In this document: positions 43,005-51,597 of the stretch, piece after piece
Position numbering within the stretch: the stretch's first letter is position 1
How the letters are laid out: every line of letters starts with the position of its first letter
Source: OLB23 sp965230965
GTDB taxonomy: Bacteria; Patescibacteriota; Microgenomatia; UBA1406; HO2-37-13b
Assembly (NCBI GenBank): GCA_965230965.1
Contig: OZ246401.1
Coordinates: 372,001 to 436,000 of the forward strand
Direction of reading: 5' to 3'
Length of the DNA stretch: 64,000 nucleotides
Position numbers and translations under genes: made by a program
The notes under the pieces: model-generated
What the model was told of the DNA's origin: nothing
What the model saw: the letters and a program-made list of their open reading frames with translations, nothing else
Databases searched by the model: none

Positions 43005-43547
43005 TTATTGCGCGCAAATAGAAAATGGAAAACGGTCTGAAATGTCATTGCATGTTGTTTTTGTATAGCCGCACGATGACTCCGTTGTTGACCATTGATG
43101 AACAGTTACTTCACAATTATTCGATTCAACAAACATTTCTGTGATTCCTTCAAAACCCTGGAGCGACAAGAATGCCTTTACTTTGTTGCATTGACCTTTT
43201 TCAATAGCTGCTTGCAAGCAGCGCACTACATCTTTTGATTGCGCCTCATCCATAACCGATTCATTATCATTCAAAGAGCCACAGTCTTTAGCAGCACTTT
43301 TTATATACATCGCATGAACATCCTGCTTTTTTGGCAGATCTGTACATTGTCCAGCAACAACAATTTTAGGTGTAATGTTTGCTTCTGGTGCCGCATTAAT
43401 CACATTAATAGGGGATTCTGTTGGAGCCTGCTGATAGGTAATATTTAAACGCGGTTCTATTTTATTATGAAGGCGGCCATATGACGCATAATATGCAATC
43501 GCTGCGCACACGAGAAGAATCGTACTAATTAAAAGCCAAAAACGCAT
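43005..43547 (-). CDS. Single-TM anchored Cys-rich protein
   Basis: 180 aa, start at 43547 because TATAAT ends 6 nt before it and the upstream in-frame codon is a TTG inside the promoter. One N-terminal TM (FWLLISTILLVCAAIAYYAS), then an extracytoplasmic domain with about nine Cys (CTDLPKK, DCGS, CLQAAIEKGQC, CEVTVHQW, SCGYTKTTC, CAQ), likely disulfide-bonded. The DsbB homologue at 56.3 kb could serve such proteins. Function unknown. Confidence 0.7.
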   Translation of the reverse strand: MRFWLLISTILLVCAAIAYYASYGRLHNKIEPRLNITYQQAPTESPINVINAAPEANITPKIVVAGQCTDLPKKQDVHAMYIKSAAKDCGSLNDNESVMDEAQSKDVVRCLQAAIEKGQCNKVKAFLSLQGFEGITEMFVESNNCEVTVHQWSTTESSCGYTKTTCNDISDRFPFSICAQ

Positions 43548-43565
43548 ACAACGATTATACAAATT

Positions 43566-44438
43566 TTAATAAAGCTCCGCAGTGAATCCATGTGAGCGTT
43601 TCACTTTGCGATCTTTATTTAGTAATAGGTATTCAAATCGAAATTCCTTTTCAAACTGCTCGGGTGGACAAAGGAAGAGTGCGGTAGAAAGTCCGTCGGC
43701 AATTGCCGCTGAATCGGCAATAACCCAACTAGCCATAATGTGATCCGCAGATTCGTTAGTGCGCGGATCGATGATGTGATGCATTCCTTGCCAGTTGCGA
43801 CGATTTGTCGCAGAGCTACACATCGCGCCGGTAGAAAATTCGAGGGAACCGATGACTTTTGTGGTGTCATCGGGATCCTCGAGGCCAACGGTGATCGGCG
43901 CGGTGCCTTTATACCGAATATCGCCGCTTCCATCGACAAGATAGGTTTGAACGTTCTTTTGTTCAAGAATGTTCGCAATAGCGTCGACGGCAAAGCCTTT
44001 TCCAATTGCGCCAATATCGATTGTACTTTTTTCCTTTAGCTCGATATGGCGGGCATCTATCACTTTGACGGTTGTCAAAAAATCAGGAACGCGACGTATC
44101 TTTTTTTTTCGCTCTAAACTATACGTCGCATCATAACCTAAATCGCTCAACGTATCCCCAACAAGTGGTGTGAATACCCCTTCTGACAATATAAAAAGCT
44201 TTTTGTACAACCCTAAAATTTCCACAAACTCTGGGTTCACTTCATGAGCCCCAGTTACATCTGAAAGTTGTGATATGAAAGACTCTTTAATAAATCTAGA
44301 ATATGTATGATCGAATATTGAGCAATATGCTCGAATAGTTTGTTCTAATGCTAAGAAAGTCGCTTCGGGAATATCATCCCAGACAGTAACCTTCCACGAT
44401 GTTCCCATCGAATCGAACACACAAGAATATGGCGTCAT
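43566..44438 (-). CDS. apbE: FAD:protein FMN transferase ApbE
   Basis: Covalently attaches FMN to Thr/Ser of partner proteins outside the membrane. Motifs: DSMGTSWKVTVWD at the N-terminus, IDIGAIGKGFAVDAIANILE (FAD-binding DxGgiaKGyavD type), VDGSGDIRYKG, and HHIIDPRTNESADHI with the metal-site His/Asp. 291 aa from 44438, although an ATG at 44456 is also possible. No lipobox, unlike many ApbE. It directly follows the FMN-binding-domain gene, its probable substrate. Confidence 0.92.
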   Translation of the reverse strand: MTPYSCVFDSMGTSWKVTVWDDIPEATFLALEQTIRAYCSIFDHTYSRFIKESFISQLSDVTGAHEVNPEFVEILGLYKKLFILSEGVFTPLVGDTLSDLGYDATYSLERKKKIRRVPDFLTTVKVIDARHIELKEKSTIDIGAIGKGFAVDAIANILEQKNVQTYLVDGSGDIRYKGTAPITVGLEDPDDTTKVIGSLEFSTGAMCSSATNRRNWQGMHHIIDPRTNESADHIMASWVIADSAAIADGLSTALFLCPPEQFEKEFRFEYLLLNKDRKVKRSHGFTAELY

Positions 44439-44439
44439 C

Positions 44440-44901
44440 TTATGATGCAGCTTCAAGCTTGACCTTTGTTAAAGCATCCATGAAGCCTTTTGGTGTAAGT
44501 GATGAACCATTGACAACAGTCAATGCAATTTCATCGAGTGGTTTACCGACAACTGCTTCTTCAAATCCTTCTTTAAACTTTCCTTGCATTTTTTTTGATG
44601 TCTCGTTGACTGCTTTTCCTGCAAACGTTGCATCTGTTACAACACCATCTTTAAGCGTTATTGTAATATCAACTTCTTCTTTTTGTGCTGGGGATGTGTA
44701 GTTGCCTGTTGCCTCGTAGGTGCCATCTTTGTAGTTTCCAGCTTTTTCCATTGCTCCTGTTACTCCTTCTTGAACCTTCGCAACTGTTGGTTCAGGGGTT
44801 TGCGCTTGTTCTTTTTGTGCAGGTTTACTACCCATAACAAATACGGCAATACCGATAACTGCAACAACTACCAAACCCATTGCGAGATTTTTACTATTCA
44901 T
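44440..44901 (-). CDS. Membrane-anchored FMN-binding domain protein
   Basis: 153 aa. TM at about 5-24 (AMGLVVVAVIGIAVFVMG), a linker, then an FMN_bind domain (about 55-150): YKDGTYEATGNYTSPAQKEE, DGVVTDATFAGKAVNETS and the C-terminal VVNGSSLTPKGFMDAL. The last carries the position where RnfG/NqrC are flavinylated (consensus S/T-G-A-T). Here it reads GSSLT, with Thr136 as likely acceptor. Immediately upstream of apbE and divergent from an RnfD-like gene. Confidence 0.85.
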   Translation of the reverse strand: MNSKNLAMGLVVVAVIGIAVFVMGSKPAQKEQAQTPEPTVAKVQEGVTGAMEKAGNYKDGTYEATGNYTSPAQKEEVDITITLKDGVVTDATFAGKAVNETSKKMQGKFKEGFEEAVVGKPLDEIALTVVNGSSLTPKGFMDALTKVKLEAAS

Positions 44902-44951
44902 GATAAATACGTGTAAAATTGTAACGTAGTCACATTATACACAAAAACTAT

Positions 44952-45821
44952 ATGTTGTCGGAGATAAAAAAATTTGTTAATTTCAAGAATCCACTCTTCA
45001 GATTTTTTCTTTTTCTGACAGCTTTTTCTGCAATTTCAACGTGGGATATTCACACAAAAGATACGCTTCGAAATATTGCACTCTGTGGCGGCTTAGGATT
45101 CGCTCTTTATTATATTGCCCTCTATGTCTTAAAGATTCCAGCAGTCAATCCATTTAATATGGCTGTCACGACGCTCCTTGTATATCTTTTAGTGCATCCG
45201 ACAAACGAACCAATATTATTTTTCCTCGTGTTTGTAGGTATCTTTGTAGGGAAGTACTTTTTTAGATTTATGAATCTGCCTGTATTTAATCCGACTGCGT
45301 TTGGATTATTCTTTGCACTATATCTTAGCAAGGTCCTGCTGGCAATGCATCTCGTTTCTGATTCCCTGCTTATTTCATGGTGGGGGGCAGATATGCAGCA
45401 ACAAGCCCTTGCCAATATGCCGATTGCCAATATTATTGTTGCGGTAGTTTTATTGTTGGGATTTGTATATTTTACGCAGGCGTTTAGAAAATTTAATTAT
45501 GCGGTGACATTCTTTTTGACCTTTATCTTTTGCTTCTTCCTTTACAACTTATTAGTCACAAAACAGCCTAGCGAAACAATCCAAATTGTTGCTCAGGCAT
45601 TTTTTAATTCTGTTGCGTTTTTGGCGCTCGTTATGATTCCTGAGCCAAAAACATCGCCATCGATGCCTACCCAACATATTGTAATAGGCATGCTATCTGG
45701 ATTGGCGCTATTTCTTTACTCAACAATTTTTGTACGCTTTGTTGCAGAGCCATTTATAACAACAATTTTGACTGCAAATCTAATGACATTCTACGTTAAG
45801 CAGAAAAAGCTCTTCCAATAA
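44952..45821 (+). CDS. RnfD/NqrB-family membrane protein
   Basis: 289 aa, about nine TMs. The central FRFMNLPVFNPTAFGLFFAL and ALVMIPEPKTSP match RnfD/NqrB (N-P-x-x-x-G and PEpxTSP loops). In Rnf/Nqr this subunit carries covalent FMN and helps move electrons through the membrane. No other Rnf/Nqr subunit is present here, so with the FMN-binding protein and ApbE it probably forms a stand-alone flavin-based transmembrane electron-transfer module. Divergent from the FMN-binding gene. Confidence 0.85.
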   Translation: MLSEIKKFVNFKNPLFRFFLFLTAFSAISTWDIHTKDTLRNIALCGGLGFALYYIALYVLKIPAVNPFNMAVTTLLVYLLVHPTNEPILFFLVFVGIFVGKYFFRFMNLPVFNPTAFGLFFALYLSKVLLAMHLVSDSLLISWWGADMQQQALANMPIANIIVAVVLLLGFVYFTQAFRKFNYAVTFFLTFIFCFFLYNLLVTKQPSETIQIVAQAFFNSVAFLALVMIPEPKTSPSMPTQHIVIGMLSGLALFLYSTIFVRFVAEPFITTILTANLMTFYVKQKKLFQ

Positions 45822-45864
45822 ACTTGCAATACATATATTTTTTCAGCACAATAGTATATTGCTT

Positions 45865-46656
45865 ATGGCAGATAGTGCTTTACATTACACACCACTACCC
45901 GGGGATGTACTACCTCAATCAGCTGCAAAAAATGATGCAGGTACGGGTGGTCTAAAGAAAAAACTGCCCATACTTATCATTGGCTTACTTGCCGTCGTCG
46001 CATTAGTGCTTGGAGTTTTTTACTACATAAATGTTTTCTCTGTACCAACTCAAAAAACTGCAAATACCATACCAACCCCTCAGAAATCTAGTATTACCCC
46101 CTCTACTGCTCCAAATGCCGATGAGGTGAATGTTTTTTCCAATATGGAAGAACAGAGTTTGTCTTGTCTGGATTGGCAGAAATACAAAGCAAGACTTGAT
46201 CAAATTGGTCAAGTTTGTACTAGCGGGTGTTGCCCATGGGTAATGGATGAAGACCCAGGACTTGGTTGTAGTGCACCCGCAGATGGTGAATGTAAACCAA
46301 AAGGTAACCCATGCAGTGATGGAACCTGTTGGGAATGTAGATTTGAAGATGAAAGAGGATTTGTGCTTTTGCGCTATGTAGGAAACCAGTGGGTTTCATG
46401 CTCAGAAAATGAACCAACACCAACAATCCCTCCTATTTCTGGCTGCGCCAATCCAAATCAATGTTTGCCTATGGATCAATGTGAAACACCTCCATCAACA
46501 GCAAATCCTGGCAATCAATGTGCCAACAATCTTTATTGTTGTAAGCCTAAAACAAAAATAACGGTTACTCTCACGCCACCACCAGTTTGTACTAAACCAA
46601 AAGTTCAAGTAGAAGTTCAGTGTCTCCAATGTGAAGGAGAAGCATCAACACAATGA
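45865..46656 (+). CDS. Single-TM surface protein with Cys-rich ectodomain (cluster gene 1)
   Basis: 264 aa from MADSALHYTPLPGDVLP. TM at about 35-58 (ILIIGLLAVVALVLGVFYYI). The ectodomain contains about 25 Cys, including CTSGCCPW, CSDGTCWECRF and NQCANNLYCCKP, interspersed with Thr/Pro linkers. First gene of a five-gene plus-strand surface cluster. Overlaps the next gene by 4 nt. Function unknown. Confidence 0.75.
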   Translation: MADSALHYTPLPGDVLPQSAAKNDAGTGGLKKKLPILIIGLLAVVALVLGVFYYINVFSVPTQKTANTIPTPQKSSITPSTAPNADEVNVFSNMEEQSLSCLDWQKYKARLDQIGQVCTSGCCPWVMDEDPGLGCSAPADGECKPKGNPCSDGTCWECRFEDERGFVLLRYVGNQWVSCSENEPTPTIPPISGCANPNQCLPMDQCETPPSTANPGNQCANNLYCCKPKTKITVTLTPPPVCTKPKVQVEVQCLQCEGEASTQ

Positions 46657-47450
46657 AAGCGGCACACACAATAGAATCCAGCACGGGCTTGAATAAAAAA
46701 ACAGGGGCGATCTTGGTGCTCTTGGCATTTACTCTTATCGCTATGATTGTGGGCTACTTCCTCGTGAACCAGGTTCAAAACCCTGCTAAGCGAGCCGATG
46801 AAGGAGACAAAGGTATTTCGCTTTCTGGACCAAACTGTCCTGCAAACGGTTTTATCTGTAGTTGGACTCGTGAACCAGGTGTTTCGTACCACTATACGAT
46901 TAAAGATGGTGGTGGCGCGGTCGTTAAAGAAGGTGATATTCCCGCTTCATCAAGCACGGATAAAATTACAGTGACTCACACACCAGAATCGGGCAAAACA
47001 TACTCTTGTAACGTTGTTGCAACAAATGATTGTGGAACTGCCACAGATGAAAAATCTGCTGCCTGCTCATCATCACCACAACCTTCTCTTATGCCGAGCA
47101 CAACACCATCACCAACACCGACATTGACTTTGACACCGACCGGGACTATCTCACCAACCTTAAGCCCGACGGTCACCCCACTGATTTCGCTCAGCGTTAC
47201 CCCAACATCAGTATTGTCTTCAACACCAAGTCCAACCTTGCCGCCTAACGTCACACCAACAAAAACTCCTACACCGACCGATATTGTGATTGTTAATACA
47301 ACAAATACACCAAATCCTTCGCAACCGACATCATCGCCAAAAGCAACAACCAATCCAACGTTGCCCGTATCTGGAGGCCTCCCATCACTCCCAATGTTGA
47401 CCATTCTTCTTATCGGATTTGGTATCGTCACACTTGGCTTGATACTCTAA
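46653..47450 (+). CDS. Anchored Thr/Pro-rich surface protein (cluster gene 2)
   Basis: 265 aa. N-terminal TM (AILVLLAFTLIAMIVGYFLV), a disulfide-likely Ig/Fn3-like domain (CPANGFICSWTREPGVSYHY ... SCNVVATNDCG), then about 110 residues of TPTPT stalk including PTPTDIVIVNTTNTPNPS. The C-terminus is LPVSGG plus a hydrophobic segment (MLTILLIGFGIVTLGLIL), resembling a degraded sortase signal without a basic tail. The same layout recurs in cluster gene 5. Confidence 0.78.
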   Translation: MKAAHTIESSTGLNKKTGAILVLLAFTLIAMIVGYFLVNQVQNPAKRADEGDKGISLSGPNCPANGFICSWTREPGVSYHYTIKDGGGAVVKEGDIPASSSTDKITVTHTPESGKTYSCNVVATNDCGTATDEKSAACSSSPQPSLMPSTTPSPTPTLTLTPTGTISPTLSPTVTPLISLSVTPTSVLSSTPSPTLPPNVTPTKTPTPTDIVIVNTTNTPNPSQPTSSPKATTNPTLPVSGGLPSLPMLTILLIGFGIVTLGLIL

Positions 47451-47494
47451 GCATTACGCTTGCACTTACTTCTTCAACATACTAAGATGTAATG

Positions 47495-47516
47495 AAGGCT
47501 CCGCCTTTGTGTTTTT
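47495..47516 (+). terminator. Short stem with T-tract between cluster genes 2 and 3
   Basis: AAGGC-tcc-GCCTT (47495-47507) followed by TGTGTTTTT. A 5-bp stem with a U-rich tail, at most an attenuator inside the surface-protein cluster. Confidence 0.35.
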
Positions 47517-47519
47517 ATT

Positions 47520-48086
47520 ATGAAAAGTAAACCGATCATCATCGTAGGACTCATAATCCTTCTTATCGTCCTGGCGATCTCAATCATAACTGTAGGTAGA
47601 CCACAACAAAAAGGGTCTGAAGCACAGTCAATTGGTGGTACCAGTCAACAATGTCAAATTGATGGTGGATTTGTGACCGATCAAGCAAGTTGTTCGGGAG
47701 CCGATAAGCAGATACTGAATGTAATTAGTGATGGTAGCAGTACACCTGGAGGCGATTCTCAAACTCAACAAGTATGTTGTCGTAACATAACGATCGCAAC
47801 ACCCACTCCGGCAAAATCTTGTCCTGAAGGAACAACCGAAACAGATCAAGCAAAGTGTCCCGCTGATCGCATTGTGACACCGATCAGCTCAACCGCCGAT
47901 GGAGGTGACAGTCAATTTGTACAACCTGGTATTGTTTGTTGTCGTCCACAAGGCCTTACACCGACAACACCAAACAGCCCTTCGCTCACACCAACACCAT
48001 CGACATGTCCTTTACCAGATGCACCGGCAATAAGCGTAAGTGATGTTCAGATTATTTGTCCAAATTGTAATAACACAACCCAATAA
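47520..48086 (+). CDS. Single-TM surface protein (cluster gene 3)
   Basis: 188 aa. N-terminal TM (IIIVGLIILLIVLAISIITV) and an ectodomain with two similar Cys blocks (QTQQVCCRN and IVCCRPQG, each preceded by a Q-A-K/S-C segment), suggesting an internal duplication. Ends in a Thr/Pro linker and CPNCNNTTQ. ATG directly after the T-tract. Function unknown. Confidence 0.7.
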   Translation: MKSKPIIIVGLIILLIVLAISIITVGRPQQKGSEAQSIGGTSQQCQIDGGFVTDQASCSGADKQILNVISDGSSTPGGDSQTQQVCCRNITIATPTPAKSCPEGTTETDQAKCPADRIVTPISSTADGGDSQFVQPGIVCCRPQGLTPTTPNSPSLTPTPSTCPLPDAPAISVSDVQIICPNCNNTTQ

Positions 48087-48088
48087 TT

Positions 48089-49564
48089 ATGATGAGTTTC
48101 AAGCAATTTAAAGAGGACTACGACATAAAGAAAATTGCACTAGCAGTTGCGCTACTCTTTGGTATTGTTGCGGGCTTTTTCCTCGTACAAAATACTATTG
48201 ATATTCGCAATCGCGCAGCAAATAGCTGTGTCGCAGGAATAACTTATCCAGTGAAATGTCAGTTTAAAGTAGCAAGTAATGTTCCATTTACATATGAAGT
48301 CACAGTATTTAGTGGTGGTACAAATACTGATGGCACAGGTACAGATGGCACGTTTATTGGGAGCACTGGGGAAAAACAATATTCTCCCATAGAGCCAATA
48401 ACTACACTCACAGAAGAATTTAATCTAAGTTATACAGGTACCTATAATTGTACAGTCAAAGTAAAAGCCGTGAGTACAAATTCTTGTGGTGGATCAAACT
48501 CGAGTACTGCTGAGCAAAGCTCTTCACTAGTTTGCACGCCTGATGGTAATACACCCGACGGACCAAATCCTCCACCCCCAGATGATGGTGGATCAGCTCC
48601 TGTTTGTAAAGACTGTACAAAAGTTGAAGTAAAGTTCAATTTTGATGATCCAGGTAAAGTACAACCCACCTTAACTCCTCCAAATGTTAATGATAAGGAT
48701 CTAAAAATAGGACGACTTACATTGGAGTTCAAAGGAGAATGTGGTTTAACAATGAGTTGTGCTGATATTAAGAAAATAGAAATCAGAGCATACGATAATG
48801 AATCATGTTCAGGACAACCCAACGTGACACCAATTCCATTGAATACTGAAGACGAGGATAGCTGGTTTGGAAGATATGGCTCAAGTATTAAGTGTGATCA
48901 AGCTACCAAAGAACCTGGGGCATTATTTAGACTTCATCAAGCAAACAAAGATCAATGTCGCTGTTATAAAGCAAATGTTGAGTTTGTTGGCGATCCAGAA
49001 GATCGACTTGTATGCCCTAATATGCCATTAACAACGATTTGTTGTCCGACCGAATGTAGGCCTATGGAGATAGTGGATAATCCTGATGACCCAAATGATG
49101 GGTGTCCTGGAGACCCAGCCGGTAATCGTGCGAACGATAAACCTACGTGCTACTTTACACCATTAAATAGTTGCGCAAACATCAATGCGCGCACGCGATT
49201 TAAAACACACTCAGATAATGGCGGCCAAATTGGATTCGATGATGATTTTAAAGGCCCAGCAGATGATATGCATCCAGTTGGATCGGGCGATGAAGACCAT
49301 GAGTACATCTATAATGACGGAGGAAGTTATGACATAAAGATGACGTGTGACCAGGATTTACTTTGTCCACCTGAAGGATGTAAGCCAAAGCAAACATGTA
49401 CTAAGAGAATTAGCGTGACATGTTCAAATCCACCTGGCAATCCACCGCCACCTGGAAATCCTCCAGGCAATCCACCAGGAGGTGGTAATCCTCCACCAAC
49501 ACCACCGCAAGCATGTGTATTACCAGAAATTGTAGGAGTTTGCGCAGACCAACCAGCTCAATAA
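48089..49564 (+). CDS. Anchored Cys- and Pro-rich surface protein (cluster gene 4)
   Basis: 491 aa. TM at about 16-36 (IALAVALLFGIVAGFFLVQN); a first Cys-paired domain with CVAGITYPVKCQFKVASN and YNCTVKVKAVSTNSCGGS; a middle domain with many Asp/Cys (DDPNDGCPGDPAGNRANDKP); and a C-terminal domain with a His/Asp patch. It ends in a Pro/Gly low-complexity stalk (GNPPGGGNPPPTPPQAC). Two bases after gene 3 stops. Largest cluster member; no enzymatic motif seen. Confidence 0.75.
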   Translation: MMSFKQFKEDYDIKKIALAVALLFGIVAGFFLVQNTIDIRNRAANSCVAGITYPVKCQFKVASNVPFTYEVTVFSGGTNTDGTGTDGTFIGSTGEKQYSPIEPITTLTEEFNLSYTGTYNCTVKVKAVSTNSCGGSNSSTAEQSSSLVCTPDGNTPDGPNPPPPDDGGSAPVCKDCTKVEVKFNFDDPGKVQPTLTPPNVNDKDLKIGRLTLEFKGECGLTMSCADIKKIEIRAYDNESCSGQPNVTPIPLNTEDEDSWFGRYGSSIKCDQATKEPGALFRLHQANKDQCRCYKANVEFVGDPEDRLVCPNMPLTTICCPTECRPMEIVDNPDDPNDGCPGDPAGNRANDKPTCYFTPLNSCANINARTRFKTHSDNGGQIGFDDDFKGPADDMHPVGSGDEDHEYIYNDGGSYDIKMTCDQDLLCPPEGCKPKQTCTKRISVTCSNPPGNPPPPGNPPGNPPGGGNPPPTPPQACVLPEIVGVCADQPAQ

Positions 49565-49565
49565 T

Positions 49566-50789
49566 ATGGATAATGATAGACAAAAAAAATTAGGACTTTT
49601 TGCAGGACTCATTTTCATGACGATCATGCTTGTAGTGGCTATGATCTTTGTCCGTGAGAGACAAACAACAAAAAACGAAGCAGATGAGGTTCCTATCACC
49701 ATGAAACAAATAACCTGCTCGTGGGAAACCGAAGGTACCTATATTGTTCGCCTTGTTGATGGCTCCGGAAATGTTATTCGTGAGCAAAGCGTTTCCACAG
49801 GCACATCATTTACTTTTAGAGATCTTGATCCACGCACACTTCCTATCCCTGTCTATTGTGAAGTTGTTAACCCAGAAGATCTCTCATGCAAAAAACGTAG
49901 TGAGCCGATAATTTGTGTCGTTCCGACAACAACAGTGACACCCACAATTCCTCCACCTGGTCAGTGTGAACCTTGTGAAGAAGATGAACCAGTACCACGT
50001 TGTGCACCGGGACTCCAATGTATGAATCAGCCCGATGGTAGTAAGCGTTGTGAAAACCCAGAGGGTGAGGCGTGCCAACCAACAATCACCGTAACGCTCA
50101 CACCGACGTTGACACCAACAGTCACACTAACACCAACTCTAACATTGACACCGACATTAACACCGACGACACCACCGGGGCAACCAACCCATACGCCAGC
50201 GCCAACACTGACGGCAACATTGACACCGAGTGCAACCCCATCATTGTCACCGACTGCTACATCGACACCTAACCCAACTCCAACGAGTTGCCCTGTACCA
50301 AATGCTGTCAGCAATATTGCATTAGCATGCACAACCTCATCGGCTGAATGTTCATGGGGCGCTTCCACCGGAGCCGATTATTATCTTGTCACTATTCGTG
50401 ATGATTCAACAAAGCTTCCAATTGAGGGCTACAATCCAAACAAAAAAGTTACCAGCACAAAAGCTACATTTACAGCAGTGGCTGGACATAGTTATTCATG
50501 TTATGTCGAAGCTGTTAATGAGCAATGCGGAGCAAGTAGCGCTCGACAATCAAATGCATGTAACTATAATCCGCCAACATCAACACCAGCGCCAACGGGC
50601 ATCGCTTCGCCAACCCCAACTGATGTCGTCATCGTTAATGTAACAAACACGCCGACACCAACACGAGCTTTGACTTCAGTCCCAACATTGCCGCAAACAG
50701 GATTATCTCGCAACTCACTCACAATAGCCCTTCTCTTCGCTCTGGTAGGCATAGGGACGGTCCTCATGGGATTGCTCATCAAAATTTAA
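49566..50789 (+). CDS. LPQTG-anchored surface protein (cluster gene 5)
   Basis: 407 aa. N-terminal TM (LGLFAGLIFMTIMLVVAMIF), two Ig/Fn3-like Cys-paired domains (ITCSWETEGTYIVRLVDGSG and ECSWGASTGADYYLVTIRDD), and a long Thr/Pro stalk between. The C-terminus LPQTGLSRNSLTIALLFALV ends in a TM and LLIKI. The LPxTG + TM + short basic tail is a classical sortase signal; gene 2 has a degenerate version. No sortase gene in the window. An N-terminal TM as well as an LPxTG is unusual, unless the first is a cleaved signal. Confidence 0.82.
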   Translation: MDNDRQKKLGLFAGLIFMTIMLVVAMIFVRERQTTKNEADEVPITMKQITCSWETEGTYIVRLVDGSGNVIREQSVSTGTSFTFRDLDPRTLPIPVYCEVVNPEDLSCKKRSEPIICVVPTTTVTPTIPPPGQCEPCEEDEPVPRCAPGLQCMNQPDGSKRCENPEGEACQPTITVTLTPTLTPTVTLTPTLTLTPTLTPTTPPGQPTHTPAPTLTATLTPSATPSLSPTATSTPNPTPTSCPVPNAVSNIALACTTSSAECSWGASTGADYYLVTIRDDSTKLPIEGYNPNKKVTSTKATFTAVAGHSYSCYVEAVNEQCGASSARQSNACNYNPPTSTPAPTGIASPTPTDVVIVNVTNTPTPTRALTSVPTLPQTGLSRNSLTIALLFALVGIGTVLMGLLIKI

Positions 50790-50865
50790 TATTGTATTTT
50801 CTGTGAATTCCTTCTATTCTTAATTAGGTATTAATTTTTTGGTAAAGAAAGGAGGGGACATCATC

Positions 50866-51006
50866 ATGCCAGCAGCAAAAAAGAAAACAGCAGCCAAGAA
50901 AAAGACAGTAGCTAAGAAGAAGACAGTAAAGAAAGTAGTAAAGAAAACTGTAGCTAAGAAGAAGACAACAACAAAGAAAAAAACAGCAGCTAAAAAGAAG
51001 AAATAA
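50866..51006 (+). CDS. Lysine-rich histone H1-like protein, 46 aa
   Basis: Strong ribosome site AAAGGAGG 9 nt before the ATG at 50866. The product is nearly pure Lys/Ala/Thr/Val (MPAAKKKTAAKKKTVAKKKT, continuing similarly to KKKK). It resembles bacterial H1-like (Hc1/AlgP-type) nucleoid proteins and should bind DNA or RNA nonspecifically. Ends at an intrinsic terminator. The reverse-strand ORF here is the mirror image of the AAG repeats and is not real. Confidence 0.85.
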   Translation: MPAAKKKTAAKKKTVAKKKTVKKVVKKTVAKKKTTTKKKTAAKKKK

Positions 51007-51034
51007 CCTTTCAAAAAAATAAGCATGCCGAACA

Positions 51035-51073
51035 CAAAACCATAGGCAATGTTGTCTGTGGTTTTGTTTTTTT
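51035..51073 (+). terminator. Intrinsic terminator of the histone-like gene
   Basis: 11-bp stem (51035-51045 with 51056-51066, one T-G pair), 10-nt loop and a run of seven T. Confidence 0.85.
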
Positions 51074-51104
51074 AGAAGACCGTAACCTCCCGAGGTTCGT
51101 ACCT

Positions 51105-51578
51105 TTATTTAGGAGACCAATTATTCACTCCGGTCATTATTGCAGCACATTCATTACGGAGCACACCACCAACCACTTCCATCTTAGAGTTATTCAGAGC
51201 AGTTAATTTTTTGCCGAAATCTTCTGCATGATAACCATCTAATAGGTATGAATTTTCAGCAATATCTTCTTTATATGCACCAAAAACAACGCGGGATATC
51301 TGTGCCCAAGATGCACATGTGAGACACATTGCACATGGTTCGATGACTGAATACAGTGTGCATGATGTAAGATGCCATACACTCAACTCTTTACAAGCAG
51401 TACGGATACACACAATATCACCGTGTGCAGAAGGATCAAAATCAGGGCCAACACGACTAACTCCTCTAGCTATAATCTTGTCATCTTTAACAAGAATGGT
51501 TGCACTTGGGAGATTCCCGGATTTTTTTGCTTCTTGCGCATCATTAAGAACTATTTGCATAAACTGCTCGTCAGACAT
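51105..51578 (-). CDS. Nucleoside/tRNA deaminase family protein
   Basis: 157 aa from 51578 (MSDEQFMQIVLNDAQEAKKS). Zinc deaminase fold with VIEPCAMCLTCASWAQISRV (PCxxC, both Cys ligands). The first motif, normally H-A-E, reads DPSAHGDIVCIRTA, replacing the proton-shuttle Glu by Asp. Resembles guanine deaminase and TadA-like enzymes. The change may lower or alter catalysis. Follows typA by 19 nt. Confidence 0.82.
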   Translation of the reverse strand: MSDEQFMQIVLNDAQEAKKSGNLPSATILVKDDKIIARGVSRVGPDFDPSAHGDIVCIRTACKELSVWHLTSCTLYSVIEPCAMCLTCASWAQISRVVFGAYKEDIAENSYLLDGYHAEDFGKKLTALNNSKMEVVGGVLRNECAAIMTGVNNWSPK

Positions 51579-51597
51579 GAAGGCATTGTAGCAGAAG

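Noticed and set aside
46976..47431. Val/Gly-rich minus ORFs opposite the TPTPT stalks (also 50027-50368, 31693-31935, 32068-32280)
   Set aside because: Antisense of ACA/CCA codon repeats always yields GV-rich frames; they overlap well-supported surface genes.
50820..51035. Minus-strand ORF of 71 aa (Phe-rich)
   Set aside because: Mirror image of the AAG repeats of the histone-like gene.
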